From: Clostridia bacterium
Lineage (GTDB): Bacteria; Bacillota; Clostridia; Christensenellales; Borkfalkiaceae
NCBI GenBank assembly: GCA_017502525.1
Contig: JAFVUV010000009.1
Coordinates: 1 to 64,000 of the forward strand
Reading direction: 5' to 3'
Length of the DNA: 64,000 nt
Part shown: positions 1 to 9,113 of the stretch, piece after piece
Layout: each line of letters starts with the position of its first letter
Numbering within the stretch: the stretch's first letter is position 1
Notes under the pieces: generated by a model
Seen by the model: only the letters and a program-made list of their open reading frames with translations
What the model was told of the DNA's origin: nothing
The model's database searches: none
Position numbers and translations under genes: made by a program

Positions 1-111
1 ACTAATTTTTGCGCCAGACTTTTTCATCGTATCAACGATTTTTGCTGCTGCTTGGTCAAGCATTTCCGTGTCGTAAGACATAAGCTTGATTCTGATTTTT
101 TGACTTGCCAT
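1..111 (-). CDS. rpsJ: 30S ribosomal protein S10, partial (N-terminal 37 residues)
   Basis: The first 37 codons read [14 protein letters not shown] and continue with the [17 protein letters not shown] pattern of bacterial S10, a small-subunit protein that also acts in NusB-dependent antitermination. The 3' end lies beyond the left edge. The ATG at 109-111 has a strong Shine-Dalgarno (AAGGAG) about 7 bases upstream. In Bacillota rpsJ normally opens the large S10-spc ribosomal operon, so that operon probably continues leftwards outside the window. Confidence 0.93.
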   Translation of the reverse strand, partial: MASQKIRIKLMSYDTEMLDQAAAKIVDTMKKSGAKIS

Positions 112-351
112 TTTTGTTTTCTCCTTTTTTACCTAACTTTTTGTGTGTGCTGTAAACTCTGCCGTGTGTGTCAATTTTTGTTAATAAAAAAATCATCCGC
201 CGATACTTAAATTTTTTAAGTCGCTGCGAATGACTTTACTAATTCTATTGAAGTTAGTCGCAGGGGTCTAGCCCCCACACTTGTCAGCGGAAATTATCTA
301 TCGATTGCGTCGATTTAAGTAACTTCCCGCATCAACCCGAGATTACACAGC
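112..351 (-). promoter_or_regulatory. rpsJ (S10 operon) leader with mutually exclusive hairpins
   Basis: This is about 240 bases of untranslated leader. On the minus strand UUUCCGC (287-293) can pair with the upstream GCGGGAA (324-330), enclosing a perfect 5-bp hairpin at 300-314. The same bases can instead pair, as UCCGC (287-291), with GCGGA (196-200), just before a run of seven U at 184-191. A further 7-bp hairpin sits at 205-221. Sharing one strand between an early and a late stem followed by U's is the layout of an attenuator. That this is control by L4, or by anything else, is inference. Confidence 0.5.
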
Positions 352-357
352 CTACAT

Positions 358-386
358 ATTATAACCTACTTATACAATAATGTCAA
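358..386 (-). promoter_or_regulatory. sigma-A promoter of rpsJ operon
   Basis: Perfect consensus on the minus strand: TTGACA (381-386), 17-bp spacer, TATAAT (358-363). Predicted start is near 351. It is the strongest promoter match in the window, as expected for a ribosomal protein operon. Confidence 0.92.
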
Positions 387-479
387 CTGAATTTAATGGG
401 TTTTTTATTTTTTTTGTATTTTTTTAGCCTTAATTTATTTAAGCCAAAAACCGTGTATTTTTCTTTATTTTTCGCCTTT

Positions 480-1715
480 TTACGCTATTTGTTTTTTTAT
501 AAGCTTGGGCTTTGACACACCGTTTACAACGTTTTCGTCAACGATAACTTTTTCAATATTTTCGTCTGACGGCAAGTCGTACATAGTATCAATCATAACG
601 TTTTCAAAAATAGTACGCAATCCCCTTGCGCCCGTTTTCAATTCGATTGCGCGCTTTGCAACCGCGCTAACCGCACCGTCGGTAATTTCAAGTTCAACGT
701 TATCCAACCCGATTAAATGCTTATATTGCTTAACAAGGGCATTTTTAGGTTCGGTCATTATATTCACTAATGCAGTTTCATCAAGCGGATGCAATCCTAC
801 CGTGATAGGAACTCTGCCAACGAATTCTGGGATTAAACCGTATTTAATTAAATCTTGCGGTTGAACGTCACGAATCATATCGCTTTTCTTTTCAGTATTG
901 TTTTGAACACTGCCAGCAAATCCGAGCGCCGTAGTCCCCTTTCTTTTATTTATAATATCTTCTAAACCAACGAACGCGCCACCACAAATAAATAAGATGT
1001 TGGTGGTGTCAATTTTTAAGCATTCTTGTTGGGGGTGTTTTCTGCCACCTTGAGGAGGAACATTTGCAACCGTGCTTTCTATAATTTTAAGAAGAGCTTG
1101 TTGAACGCCTTCACCCGAAACGTCACGCGTGATTGAAACGTTTTCACCTTTCCTTGCAATCTTATCGATTTCATCGATGTAAACAATACCGCGTTGAGCC
1201 TTTTCAATATCATAATCAGCGTTTTGAATAAGTTTAAGCAAAATATTTTCAACGTCTTCACCAACGTATCCCGCTTCGGTAAGTGTGGTCGCATCAGCAA
1301 CGGCAAACGGAACGTCAAGAATTTTAGCAAGCGTTCTTGCCAACAAAGTCTTTCCGCTACCAGTGGGCCCCAAAACTAAGATATTGCTTTTATCAAGTTC
1401 AACGTCTGAATTTTTATCAGAAACGGCGTTAATTCTCTTATAATGATTATATACCGCAACGGATAAAACCCTTTTCGCCTCGTCTTGACCGATAATGTAT
1501 TCGTCAAGTTTTTCTTTAATTTCAACGGGTTTTAATAAATTTACTTTAGCAGTAGTATCTTCACTTTCCGTTTTCTTTTCTTTCAAAACGTCGTGGCAAA
1601 CTTCAATACACTCGTTACAAATAAAAATGCCGTTAGGCCCTGCTATAAGTTGTTCGGTAAGTTCCTTTGGCTTTCCGCAAAAGGAACAAAATAATTGTTC
1701 GTTATTGTCTTTCAT
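480..1715 (-). CDS. clpX: ATP-dependent Clp protease ATP-binding subunit ClpX
   Basis: AAA+ unfoldase that recognises tagged substrates (including ssrA-tagged proteins) and threads them into ClpP. The N-terminal zinc-binding domain has Cys10, Cys13, Cys33 and Cys36; Walker A GPTGSGKT is at 116-123; Walker [10 protein letters not shown] and the C-terminal ClpX sensor domain follow. At 411 residues it has the usual length. The ATG has GGAG 6 bases upstream. It lies 13 bases after clpP, in the order tig-clpP-clpX that is conserved widely in bacteria. No convincing terminator follows: 425-478 is only AT-rich with one weak hairpin. Confidence 0.97.
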   Translation of the reverse strand: MKDNNEQLFCSFCGKPKELTEQLIAGPNGIFICNECIEVCHDVLKEKKTESEDTTAKVNLLKPVEIKEKLDEYIIGQDEAKRVLSVAVYNHYKRINAVSDKNSDVELDKSNILVLGPTGSGKTLLARTLAKILDVPFAVADATTLTEAGYVGEDVENILLKLIQNADYDIEKAQRGIVYIDEIDKIARKGENVSITRDVSGEGVQQALLKIIESTVANVPPQGGRKHPQQECLKIDTTNILFICGGAFVGLEDIINKRKGTTALGFAGSVQNNTEKKSDMIRDVQPQDLIKYGLIPEFVGRVPITVGLHPLDETALVNIMTEPKNALVKQYKHLIGLDNVELEITDGAVSAVAKRAIELKTGARGLRTIFENVMIDTMYDLPSDENIEKVIVDENVVNGVSKPKLIKKQIA

Positions 1716-1728
1716 AAATCTCCAAAAT

Positions 1729-2325
1729 TTACGGACGTTTTACAAAAATTTGGTCGATAAGTCCGTATTCTTTTGCGGCTTCTGCCGACAAGTAATTATC
1801 TCTATCGGTATCTTTTTCAACAACTTCGTAAGGTTTACCACTATTTTGCGATAAAATAGTATTTAAACGATGCTTGGTTTTGATGATATGGTCGGCTTGG
1901 ATTTTAATATCACTAGCTTGCCCTTGCGCACCGCCTAAAGGTTGGTGAATCATTATTTCACTGTTTGGAAGCGCGTATCTTTTGCCCTTTGCACCACTAG
2001 ATAATAGGAACGCACCCATACTTGCAGCAAGTCCGATACAAATAGTACTTACGTCGCATTTGATATAATTCATAGTATCGTAAATAGCAAGACCTGCCGT
2101 TACGCTTCCGCCAGGGCTATTGATATAAAGACAAACATCTTTATTTGGGTCTTTTCCTTCAAGGTAAAGCAATTGAGCAACTACCGCGTCAGCAACAGCG
2201 TCGTTAATTTCACCCGTCAAAAATATTATTCTGTCTTCTAATAATCTTGAATAAATATCGTAACTTCTTTCGCCTTTACCCGTTTGTTCAACAACGTAAG
2301 GCACAACGGTATTTCTAATTTGCAT
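1729..2325 (-). CDS. clpP: ATP-dependent Clp protease proteolytic subunit ClpP
   Basis: Serine peptidase that forms the double-heptamer chamber fed by ClpX here and probably by ClpC (52920-55424). The nucleophile is Ser102 in GLAASMGAF, the histidine is His127 in [10 protein letters not shown], and the aspartate lies in the TDRDN segment near 173-177. At 198 residues it is the standard length. The start codon has GGAG 5 bases upstream. It sits 87 bases after tig with a hairpin between them. Confidence 0.97.
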   Translation of the reverse strand: MQIRNTVVPYVVEQTGKGERSYDIYSRLLEDRIIFLTGEINDAVADAVVAQLLYLEGKDPNKDVCLYINSPGGSVTAGLAIYDTMNYIKCDVSTICIGLAASMGAFLLSSGAKGKRYALPNSEIMIHQPLGGAQGQASDIKIQADHIIKTKHRLNTILSQNSGKPYEVVEKDTDRDNYLSAEAAKEYGLIDQIFVKRP

Positions 2326-2365
2326 ATTTTCTCCGTAAATCCTTATTTATATTTTATGTTTTAAA

Positions 2366-2400
2366 TACCGCAAAAGCATTGTAATTCTTCTTTTGCGGTA
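2366..2400 (-). terminator. hairpin between tig and clpP
   Basis: A perfect 11-bp stem (2366-2376 with 2390-2400) around a 13-base loop, downstream of tig on the minus strand. The following bases (UAUUUAAAAC) are only weakly U-rich, so it may be a leaky terminator or a processing or stability hairpin within a tig-clpPX transcript. Confidence 0.5.
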
Positions 2401-2412
2401 TCTTAATTTTAA

Positions 2413-3702
2413 TTATTTTATTTCGTTTGAAGTCTTTAAGAACTCAAAGAATTTTTTGATAACGATTTCGTTTTTAATGTAATCGAGTTGACGAGCGTTC
2501 ATCTTGCCTTTAAGTTCGGGAACGGGTTTATCTTGAGCTTTTGCCATTTCAGCAACTTTTGCTTCAACTTCTTCATCGGTAGCAACGATTTCTTCTCTTT
2601 CGATAATGCCTTCGATTACGAGTTGTGATTTAACGTATTCGGTTGCTTGTTCAAGATAATCTTTTCTAAGATCCTCAACCGTCTTACCCAAATATTTTAA
2701 GTAATCGTCAAGCTTGATACCTTGGTATGAAAGACGATATTCAATATCTTGAATCATTCGGTCGATTTGATTATCAATAAGAGCATCGGGGATTTCAACG
2801 TCTGAAGTTTCGGTTATCTTTTTAACGATAGCGTCTTCAAGTTCGCGTTCAGCCCTGTCAGCATTTTGTTTTTCAAGTCTTTCGCGAGTTTCTTTCTTAT
2901 AAGCTTCAACGCTTTCTGCGCCTACAGCGTCTTTAATAAACTCGTCGTTAATTTCGGGGAGTTCCTTTTTCTTGATTTCGTGAAGTTTAATTGCAAATAC
3001 AGCGTCTTTACCTTTAAGGTTTTCAGCGTGATATTCTTCAGGGAACTTTACGTTAATATCTCTTTCATCACCGATATTCATACCGATAACTTGTTCTTCA
3101 AAGCCAGGGATAAAAGTTTTACTTCCGATAACGAGCGGTTGTTTTTCAGCCGTACCGCCTTCAAACTTAACACCGTCAACGCTTCCCGAATAATCGATAA
3201 TTACGCTATCGCCATCTTCAACTGCTCTGTCGGTAACTTCAACCATACGAGCGTTTCTTTCTTGAAGACGCTTGAGTTCTTCTTCAACGTCTTCGTCCTT
3301 TACATTATACTCAACTTTATCAAACTTTATACCCTTGTATTCGCCGAAAACAACTTCAGGTTTTACGGGAACGATTGCTATCATAGTGATACCCTTATCA
3401 CTGATACTCTTTATATCAAGGTCTGGGGCAGCAACCGCGTTGATTTTTTCTGCTTCTTTATCAAGAATTTCACCGTAATATTTGGGGAAAGCTTGGTTGA
3501 TTGCTTCTTCATAGAAAACGCCGGTGCCGTAGTTAGCTTCTAAAACTTTTTTAGGAACTTTGCCTTTTCTAAAACCAGGAACACTGTATCTACCTTTAGT
3601 TTTTTCATAAGCGCCGTTAATTGCGGTTTGCCATTCTTTTTCAGTTAAAGTAATGGTAAGTTTAATCGTGCTTTTTTCGGCTTTTTCGAACGTATATTTC
3701 AT
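2413..3702 (-). CDS. tig: trigger factor, ribosome-associated chaperone
   Basis: Binds at the ribosome exit tunnel and shields nascent chains; also a peptidyl-prolyl isomerase. The ribosome-binding signature GFRKGKVPK is near residues 43-51. An FKBP-type domain (about 160-250) contains GDSVIIDYSGSVDG and IPGFEEQVIGM, and a helical C-terminal domain follows. At 429 residues it is full length. AGGAG lies 6 bases before the ATG, and a promoter lies at 3746-3774. Confidence 0.97.
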   Translation of the reverse strand: MKYTFEKAEKSTIKLTITLTEKEWQTAINGAYEKTKGRYSVPGFRKGKVPKKVLEANYGTGVFYEEAINQAFPKYYGEILDKEAEKINAVAAPDLDIKSISDKGITMIAIVPVKPEVVFGEYKGIKFDKVEYNVKDEDVEEELKRLQERNARMVEVTDRAVEDGDSVIIDYSGSVDGVKFEGGTAEKQPLVIGSKTFIPGFEEQVIGMNIGDERDINVKFPEEYHAENLKGKDAVFAIKLHEIKKKELPEINDEFIKDAVGAESVEAYKKETRERLEKQNADRAERELEDAIVKKITETSDVEIPDALIDNQIDRMIQDIEYRLSYQGIKLDDYLKYLGKTVEDLRKDYLEQATEYVKSQLVIEGIIEREEIVATDEEVEAKVAEMAKAQDKPVPELKGKMNARQLDYIKNEIVIKKFFEFLKTSNEIK

Positions 3703-3745
3703 AATGTACTCCTATATATATAATGTTAACTTTAAATTCTTATTA

Positions 3746-3774
3746 ATTCTATCACATAAAACGCTAAAAGGCAA
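3746..3774 (-). promoter_or_regulatory. promoter of tig-clpP-clpX
   Basis: Minus strand TTGCCT (3769-3774), 17-bp spacer, TAGAAT (3746-3751), about 45 bases before the tig start codon. The hexamers are near-consensus and the spacing is exact. Confidence 0.65.
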
Positions 3775-3781
3775 GGTTTTT

Positions 3782-5488
3782 TTAATCGTTTTGAGTGCTT
3801 TTTAAAAATTCCGTGTGTTTTTCAGGGCAAACGGTAACCGACTTAAAATTATCGTACGTACAGAACCCTGGTTTTGATTTGGGCGGTTTCTTAACATGTT
3901 TTTTCAACGTATAAACGACTTCTGTTTTACCCCCGTCACGCCCTTTAGAATAATACGCGCAAATCTCTGACGCTATAATTATTACCTTTTCTGGAACAAT
4001 CTTTCCTAAACTTTCAATCACAACGTGCGACGAGTGGTAATCTTTTGCGTGCACCCATACGTCGTTTGGTTGAGAAGTAAAAGTAAGTTTATCGTTTTCC
4101 GCATTATTTCTGCCCGCGCGAACTTTAAATCCTAAAACCAAATATTCCCTACAAAACGAAAGATTTTTCTTCTTTTTATCAGTAACTTTCGGGCTATTAA
4201 CTAATCCGTAATTTTCAAGTTCAGTTTGTATTAAAATTAGTTCTTCGATATCTTCTGAAAGCGATATTTCGTCAAGCACGCTATTTAGATAATCAAGTTC
4301 CTTTTCCGCCTGTTCTTTTTGCGGTGCAAGCGCGATTAACGTTCGCTTTTGTTTGTTATACTTTTTATAATAATTCTCCGCATTTTTTGATGCCGAAAGT
4401 CTAGAATCCAAAAGTATTTTAACTTGACTTCCATCGTAATAATTATCAAGTAAACAATCACTTTCTCCGCCCTTGAACTTATATACGTTTGCTAGAATTA
4501 ATTCTCCCTTAAGTCTATTTTCTTCAGCGCATAATGCATCACGCTCTTTAGCAGTAATTGCGCTTAGTTTTTTCTTAACTTTTTTAACTGCAGAACTTGT
4601 TATTGAAGTTAATCTTTCACGCTTTGAAACAAAAGTTTTAAGCTTTTCTTTCCTTTCAAAAAAAGACTGTTCGGCAAGGTATAAAAAATCAAATTTTTCC
4701 ACGTTTCCATCAATGTTTTTATACGGATAAACGCACACGTCTTTAACTTGCTTTTCTTCACTTATAACGCAAGGTTGCTTTGGAGTTTCGTATAAATAAA
4801 AATTGACGTAATCAAACAAAGTTTTACCATCGACTGCGCCGTTAAACTTTTCGTTATAGCCTTGCTCTATTTCCTTTGCAGTGCTAACGGCAACGCCTTG
4901 AACGTTAGATAAAATACACTCTGTAATTTTATCTTTTTCGCAAGCGTTAAACACGTCTAGTAAATCTATATCGTTTGGTAGTTTTTTGTTACCGACGGGT
5001 GGAAACACGTAAGGTCTGCCAACGATAAGCGGACGGACGCCGTTATCAAACATATTTATACCACGATTACCACCTAAAATCTTGCCATCTTCCGTTAAAA
5101 TCACGTTACTATAACGTCCCATAAGTTCAACGTAAACAACCTTTTCGGTTGCATCAAAAAATTCGCCAGAAGACAAAAAGACTATTTTAACTATGCGGTC
5201 AAACCCAACCAACTCAATGCTTTTTATGGTAGAAGAAAGCAAGTGCTTTCTCATAAGCATACAAAAATTAGGCGCAGTCAAAGGGCTTTCTTTATCTTGC
5301 TTTATCACGCCTATTCTTGGCGACGCAGGATTAACGTCAAGCAAAAGTTTTTCAGTTTTCTTGCCCGTATAAACCGTTAAAATCAACTGGTCGTTTGACG
5401 GTTGCGTGATTTTGTTAATCTTTCCACCTGAAAATATTAAGTTTAACTCTTCGCATAAATAACGCAAAGTAAAAGCGTCTTGTGGCAT
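3782..5488 (-). CDS. rqcH: ribosome quality control factor RqcH (Rqc2/NEMF, NFACT family)
   Basis: Binds stalled 50S-peptidyl-tRNA complexes and directs alanine tailing of the nascent chain for degradation. The NFACT-N domain opens the protein and carries Asp97-Arg98 (GFDRIVKIVF), the pair required for tailing in Bacillus subtilis RqcH. A coiled coil spans about 270-430, and the NFACT-R segment DVWVHAKDYHSSHVVI is near residue 485. At 568 residues it has normal length. It follows the pseudouridine synthase gene by 13 bases and has GGGGAG just before the ATG. Older databases call such proteins fibronectin-binding. Confidence 0.93.
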   Translation of the reverse strand: MPQDAFTLRYLCEELNLIFSGGKINKITQPSNDQLILTVYTGKKTEKLLLDVNPASPRIGVIKQDKESPLTAPNFCMLMRKHLLSSTIKSIELVGFDRIVKIVFLSSGEFFDATEKVVYVELMGRYSNVILTEDGKILGGNRGINMFDNGVRPLIVGRPYVFPPVGNKKLPNDIDLLDVFNACEKDKITECILSNVQGVAVSTAKEIEQGYNEKFNGAVDGKTLFDYVNFYLYETPKQPCVISEEKQVKDVCVYPYKNIDGNVEKFDFLYLAEQSFFERKEKLKTFVSKRERLTSITSSAVKKVKKKLSAITAKERDALCAEENRLKGELILANVYKFKGGESDCLLDNYYDGSQVKILLDSRLSASKNAENYYKKYNKQKRTLIALAPQKEQAEKELDYLNSVLDEISLSEDIEELILIQTELENYGLVNSPKVTDKKKKNLSFCREYLVLGFKVRAGRNNAENDKLTFTSQPNDVWVHAKDYHSSHVVIESLGKIVPEKVIIIASEICAYYSKGRDGGKTEVVYTLKKHVKKPPKSKPGFCTYDNFKSVTVCPEKHTEFLKSTQND

Positions 5489-5501
5489 AACTCCCCTTTA
5501 G

Positions 5502-6317
5502 CTAAACTGAAAAAACTTTTTCATTTAAATAATATAATGCACTATCCTTGTCAAACCTTAAAGTCAAAGATTTGGCAGTAAGTTCTTGTGTTTTGGCTTT
5601 TTTTACTTTGTTAAATTCAAAATCGCCGTACTTTCCATCGCCTACGATTGGGCAACCAATATAAGCTAAATGCGCCCTTATTTGATGCGTTTTGCCAGTA
5701 TATAAATCAACTTCTAATAACGAGCTATCTTTGTATTCGGCAAGCACTTTATATCCCGTTTTAATAAGAACGCTACCATTGACCTTGTTAGAAAAAATTT
5801 GTACGGTTGATTTTTGTTCGTCTTTTAATAAATAAGCCGTTATTACGTCTTGCTTTTTCGGCGGCTTCCCTTTTACTAACGCGTGATATTTCTTGTCGAA
5901 AATGCGATTTTTGAATCCATCCAGCAAAGGTTGTTCAGCCACTGCGTTAAGCGCAAAAACTATAATTCCGCGCGTATTTCTATCAAGTCTATGAATAAAA
6001 CGCGCATCGGGGTGTCTCTCTTTCACAATTTCAAAAAGCGTTTCTGATAGCACCCCGCTTTTTTTATTTATTACCAAAACGTTTTTGTCTTCATATACAA
6101 TATCAAACGTCGATTCTTTTTGCGTCTCGTTATAAAAAACGGTTATCTCTTGACCTATCGTTACGTTTAAGTCGCAACTTACGCGCGCACCGTCCACCTT
6201 AACGTCTTTTTTACGTAAGGCGCGCATAAACGCAGAATAAGATAACTGCTCAATATTATCAGCAACTAATTTTGAAAGTTTGCCGTTTTTATTTGCCGTA
6301 AAACTCTTTTTAATCAT
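5502..6317 (-). CDS. RluA/RluD-family RNA pseudouridine synthase with S4 domain
   Basis: Isomerises uridine to pseudouridine in rRNA or tRNA. Residues 1-70 form an S4-like RNA-binding domain; the catalytic motif FIHRLDRNTRGIIVF near 105-120 contains the essential Asp, and KTHQIRAHLAYIGCPIVGD is the expected C-terminal motif. At 271 residues it is slightly short for RluD. Which uridine it modifies cannot be told. No clear Shine-Dalgarno precedes the ATG. It is probably co-transcribed with rqcH. Confidence 0.88.
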   Translation of the reverse strand: MIKKSFTANKNGKLSKLVADNIEQLSYSAFMRALRKKDVKVDGARVSCDLNVTIGQEITVFYNETQKESTFDIVYEDKNVLVINKKSGVLSETLFEIVKERHPDARFIHRLDRNTRGIIVFALNAVAEQPLLDGFKNRIFDKKYHALVKGKPPKKQDVITAYLLKDEQKSTVQIFSNKVNGSVLIKTGYKVLAEYKDSSLLEVDLYTGKTHQIRAHLAYIGCPIVGDGKYGDFEFNKVKKAKTQELTAKSLTLRFDKDSALYYLNEKVFSV

Positions 6318-6340
6318 ATATCTTATAAAGTATGTTTAAT

Positions 6341-6374
6341 AAAACGGGACTTGCGGTTTATACCGCAAGTCCCG
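6341..6374 (-). terminator. terminator of the surface-protein gene
   Basis: Perfect 13-bp stem (6345-6357 with 6362-6374), 4-base loop, then UUUUAUU on the minus strand, 26 bases after the stop of the gene ending at 6400. Confidence 0.85.
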
Positions 6375-6399
6375 CATAATTTCTAAATATTGATTTCAA

Positions 6400-8304
6400 T
6401 TAGTCTTCATCAATTTCTTCCTTTGGTTTGATGCAAAGAAGAACGATTATACCTGCTAAGCAGAGAGTTCCGATTGAAAGGAATACAACGGACCAAACGT
6501 TTTCTTGCAACCAATTGCTTGGAAGTTTAATAGTGCTAGTTGAATTAACACGTACTAATGAGAACCCTGTTGAACTTCTTGAGTTTACTTTAGAAACCGC
6601 TGAACACTCTATAACGTAAGTTCCTTCTTTATCGGGAACAAACGAAAGTTCTCCGTCGTACTTGATTGCTTTAATCATTTCGTAAGTGTAGCCGTTCTTG
6701 TTATATTTTTTATCGGTTACGCTTGACGCTTTAGGAATCGCTACCCAACCGTTTTCAGCGGTAAGCTCTTCACTATCTTCCGGTAATGCAACCGTTTTAC
6801 TTGGATTGAAGTAAAGTTTATAATTAGTAGTACATCCGCTTGCATCAATCTTAAAGCTGGGCGCTTTATAAGAAACACCTTTAAATCCAAGACCTTCACC
6901 ACCAAAACTTTCAACGATAAGCGGTGCATCTTCAATCATTTCAAAACTGAAAACTTGAGCAGTAACTTTAACGTTTTCCACGTCAGATGCATCGTAAATA
7001 TCTTTAGCGTCCATCTTGTTATCAAATTCATCGCTGAATACTGCGTATAATAAATAATTTCCAACGTCTGAAATTGTAAACTTAAGACTTGACGAAGTAG
7101 AAGTAGTGGTAGAAATATGCGTCAACGTTACTTTAAGGTCTGCGTAAGGCGTACAGTCGTCGTAAACCAAATCTTGCATAGTAGGAAGTTCAAGTTCATA
7201 ACCTAAACCAACGTGGTGTGACTCGTCTTCAACTAAAATCGCTTTATTTATCGCATATTGATATGCTTCGTATGCGAGAGCGTTTGCACTTGCATCTATA
7301 TAAGATGGTGCAACTGAATCAACTGCGCCACTATCTTTATCGCCGTTTACAACGTTAATTTCGTAAGTTTCTAAAACAACATCTTCTCCATCAACGATAT
7401 TTAACGCTACTGTTTGACCGATTTTATTGATGTTATTAATTTTGAACTTTTTAGAAGTTTCAGAACCAACTAATTCAACGTCACTAGTAACAGCAATATT
7501 AGTATTTGATGATTTGTCACCAAGAACTGAATAAGGCGTTACCGTTACTGAGTATTCCTTATTAACACTCTTAACAAGAGAATAACCAACGGTAGAGTTG
7601 CCGGTAAAGAAAGAGTTGTTCAAAACTATTCTAGGTGATGCTTTAGTAAGTTTTCCATCTTCTAAAGCAAAAGTTTGTTTGTACTTACCATTAGCCTCTA
7701 TCTTTGTGTTTTGGTCAACTGAAATAATTTTCAAGTCTACCCCGTCAGCGTTAGATACGGTAGTAGCAGTAAAACCTAAAGTCACAATTGCCTTATCAAC
7801 AACGCGAATCTTATAATATTCATCGTTTTCTTTAGCAACGTTCGTGCTGTTACCATCAAGTTTTACTATAAGGTATCCGTCAGCATAAGAAATGCTAACA
7901 GATTGATTTGCATTAGTTAACGCAATGCTTTGCTTAATGGTTTTATCAAAACCGCCTTGAGCATTTTTATTGCCGTTAAAATAAAACGAATCGTAAGTTA
8001 AGTCCAAAGTAAAAGAAGCGATATCAACTGCTGAAAATTCAATTTTGAAATCGTCAACAACTAATTTGTTTTTAAATTCAAAAGCAGAACCTTGCTTCAT
8101 TTTAGCAACGAGCGTATCGTCCGTTTCATCAAACGAGAAGTTAACGGCATTGCCTTCAACCGTACTAATAACGTAATCAGTTGCCGTAGCATCTACCGTC
8201 GCAGCACTAACGCTGTTAAAACTCATAGAACCGAAAGCGGCAGAGATTGCTAACACAAACATAGCAAGTAATATTAAGATTTTATAGGATTTAGCTATTT
8301 TCAT
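6400..8304 (-). CDS. secreted, membrane-anchored surface protein of unknown function
   Basis: I do not recognise a family. Residues 1-35 (MKIAKSYKILILL then a hydrophobic run ending SVSAA) form a typical signal peptide. About 560 residues follow that are rich in Thr, Ser, Asp, Asn and Val, resembling tandem immunoglobulin-like beta domains. One transmembrane helix near 605-627 (VVFLSIGTLCLAGIIVLLC) and a short tail KPKEEIDED close the 634-residue protein. No LPXTG signal is present; the C-terminal helix anchors it. The ATG at 8302-8304 is preferred over one 39 bases upstream because the promoter (8344-8372) would start transcription near 8337, and AAGGAG lies before 8304 (spacing about 12). 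The gene is monocistronic. Confidence 0.75.
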   Translation of the reverse strand: MKIAKSYKILILLAMFVLAISAAFGSMSFNSVSAATVDATATDYVISTVEGNAVNFSFDETDDTLVAKMKQGSAFEFKNKLVVDDFKIEFSAVDIASFTLDLTYDSFYFNGNKNAQGGFDKTIKQSIALTNANQSVSISYADGYLIVKLDGNSTNVAKENDEYYKIRVVDKAIVTLGFTATTVSNADGVDLKIISVDQNTKIEANGKYKQTFALEDGKLTKASPRIVLNNSFFTGNSTVGYSLVKSVNKEYSVTVTPYSVLGDKSSNTNIAVTSDVELVGSETSKKFKINNINKIGQTVALNIVDGEDVVLETYEINVVNGDKDSGAVDSVAPSYIDASANALAYEAYQYAINKAILVEDESHHVGLGYELELPTMQDLVYDDCTPYADLKVTLTHISTTTSTSSSLKFTISDVGNYLLYAVFSDEFDNKMDAKDIYDASDVENVKVTAQVFSFEMIEDAPLIVESFGGEGLGFKGVSYKAPSFKIDASGCTTNYKLYFNPSKTVALPEDSEELTAENGWVAIPKASSVTDKKYNKNGYTYEMIKAIKYDGELSFVPDKEGTYVIECSAVSKVNSRSSTGFSLVRVNSTSTIKLPSNWLQENVWSVVFLSIGTLCLAGIIVLLCIKPKEEIDED

Positions 8305-8343
8305 ATAAGCCCAATACTCCTTTTTGTACACTATATCCCTCAT

Positions 8344-8372
8344 ATTTTACACAAAATATACGCGTTTGTCAA
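8344..8372 (-). promoter_or_regulatory. promoter of the surface-protein gene
   Basis: Minus strand TTGACA (8367-8372), 17-bp spacer, TAAAAT (8344-8349). Predicted transcript start is near 8337, which decides the start codon of the downstream gene. Confidence 0.8.
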
Positions 8373-8529
8373 TTACCTTTTCTACTTTTTTAAAAATTAT
8401 ATTATATAAATATAATATTAGTAGGTTTTTCGTCTATTTTTTGCTTTGTTTTCTATGTTTTGCTTTCACATTTTATTTAACAAAACGCGTATAATAAAAT
8501 AACTAAACTGAAAAATAACGGACTAACAA

Positions 8530-9060
8530 ATGATGTATTTTTTATTAATAACCGCGCTAACAGTCAGCATAGATTCTCTTGTTTGCGGTTTTTCACTTGC
8601 GTATAGCACCAAGAAAAAACCGCTTATAACTTTAGGAATTGCGTTGACCGTTTTCGTTATGTGCTTAGTCACAAATTATATGACCGCCTTTTTTGCCGAT
8701 AAAATTGACGAGCGAACGGCAAGTTTGGGCGGACTTATTCTTATGTGCGTTGGGATATATAATTTATTAAAGAAAAACGACGATACAACTACTTGTGAAA
8801 AATTTGCTTTCAAACAAATTTTAATAAGCGGGTTCGCCGTTGGGCTTGACGGTGCATTGGCAAACCTTTCGCTATCACTTATGGGGGTAAATCAATTTTA
8901 CGTACCCGTAATTATCGCTTTAATGCACGCGCTTATGATTACGCTCGGCATTTGGTTAGCATCAACACCGCTCGCCAAAAAATTCGGTAAAATCGAGTTC
9001 GTGCCACCTATTATCTTAATTTTACTCGGCGCGTATAAACTGCTCGGTTTGTTTATATAA
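8530..9060 (+). CDS. MntP/YtaF-family manganese efflux pump homologue
   Basis: Integral membrane protein of 176 residues with six hydrophobic segments in two related halves. The first half has SIDSLVCGFSLAY (near 13-25) and the second has GLDGALANLSLSL (near 107-119), which correspond to the acidic intramembrane motifs repeated in the MntP (DUF204) family. Family members export Mn2+; YtaF is the Bacillota form. It is one of the few plus-strand genes and is followed by a bidirectional terminator. Upstream TATAAT at 8491-8496 is a possible -10 without a good -35 at 17 bp. Confidence 0.8.
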   Translation: MMYFLLITALTVSIDSLVCGFSLAYSTKKKPLITLGIALTVFVMCLVTNYMTAFFADKIDERTASLGGLILMCVGIYNLLKKNDDTTTCEKFAFKQILISGFAVGLDGALANLSLSLMGVNQFYVPVIIALMHALMITLGIWLASTPLAKKFGKIEFVPPIILILLGAYKLLGLFI

Positions 9061-9095
9061 AAAGAGACGGAAGCCAACACTTCCGTCTCTTTTGA
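9058..9095. terminator. bidirectional terminator between convergent genes
   Basis: A 13-bp stem (9061-9073 with 9080-9092), 6-base loop. It is followed by UUUU on the plus strand and by UUUUU on the minus strand, so it serves both the mntP-like gene and the gene ending at 9114. Confidence 0.9.
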
Positions 9096-9113
9096 ATTAT
9101 ATAACGTTATTTG

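Noticed and set aside
6341..6374. GGGACTTGCGG...CCGCAAGTCCC, resembling the ends of the T-arm element
   Set aside because: The sequence is a perfect 13-bp hairpin with a 4-base loop and a U-run, right after a stop codon. It has none of the internal element hairpins and no tRNA nearby, so it is a terminator that shares the bases by chance.
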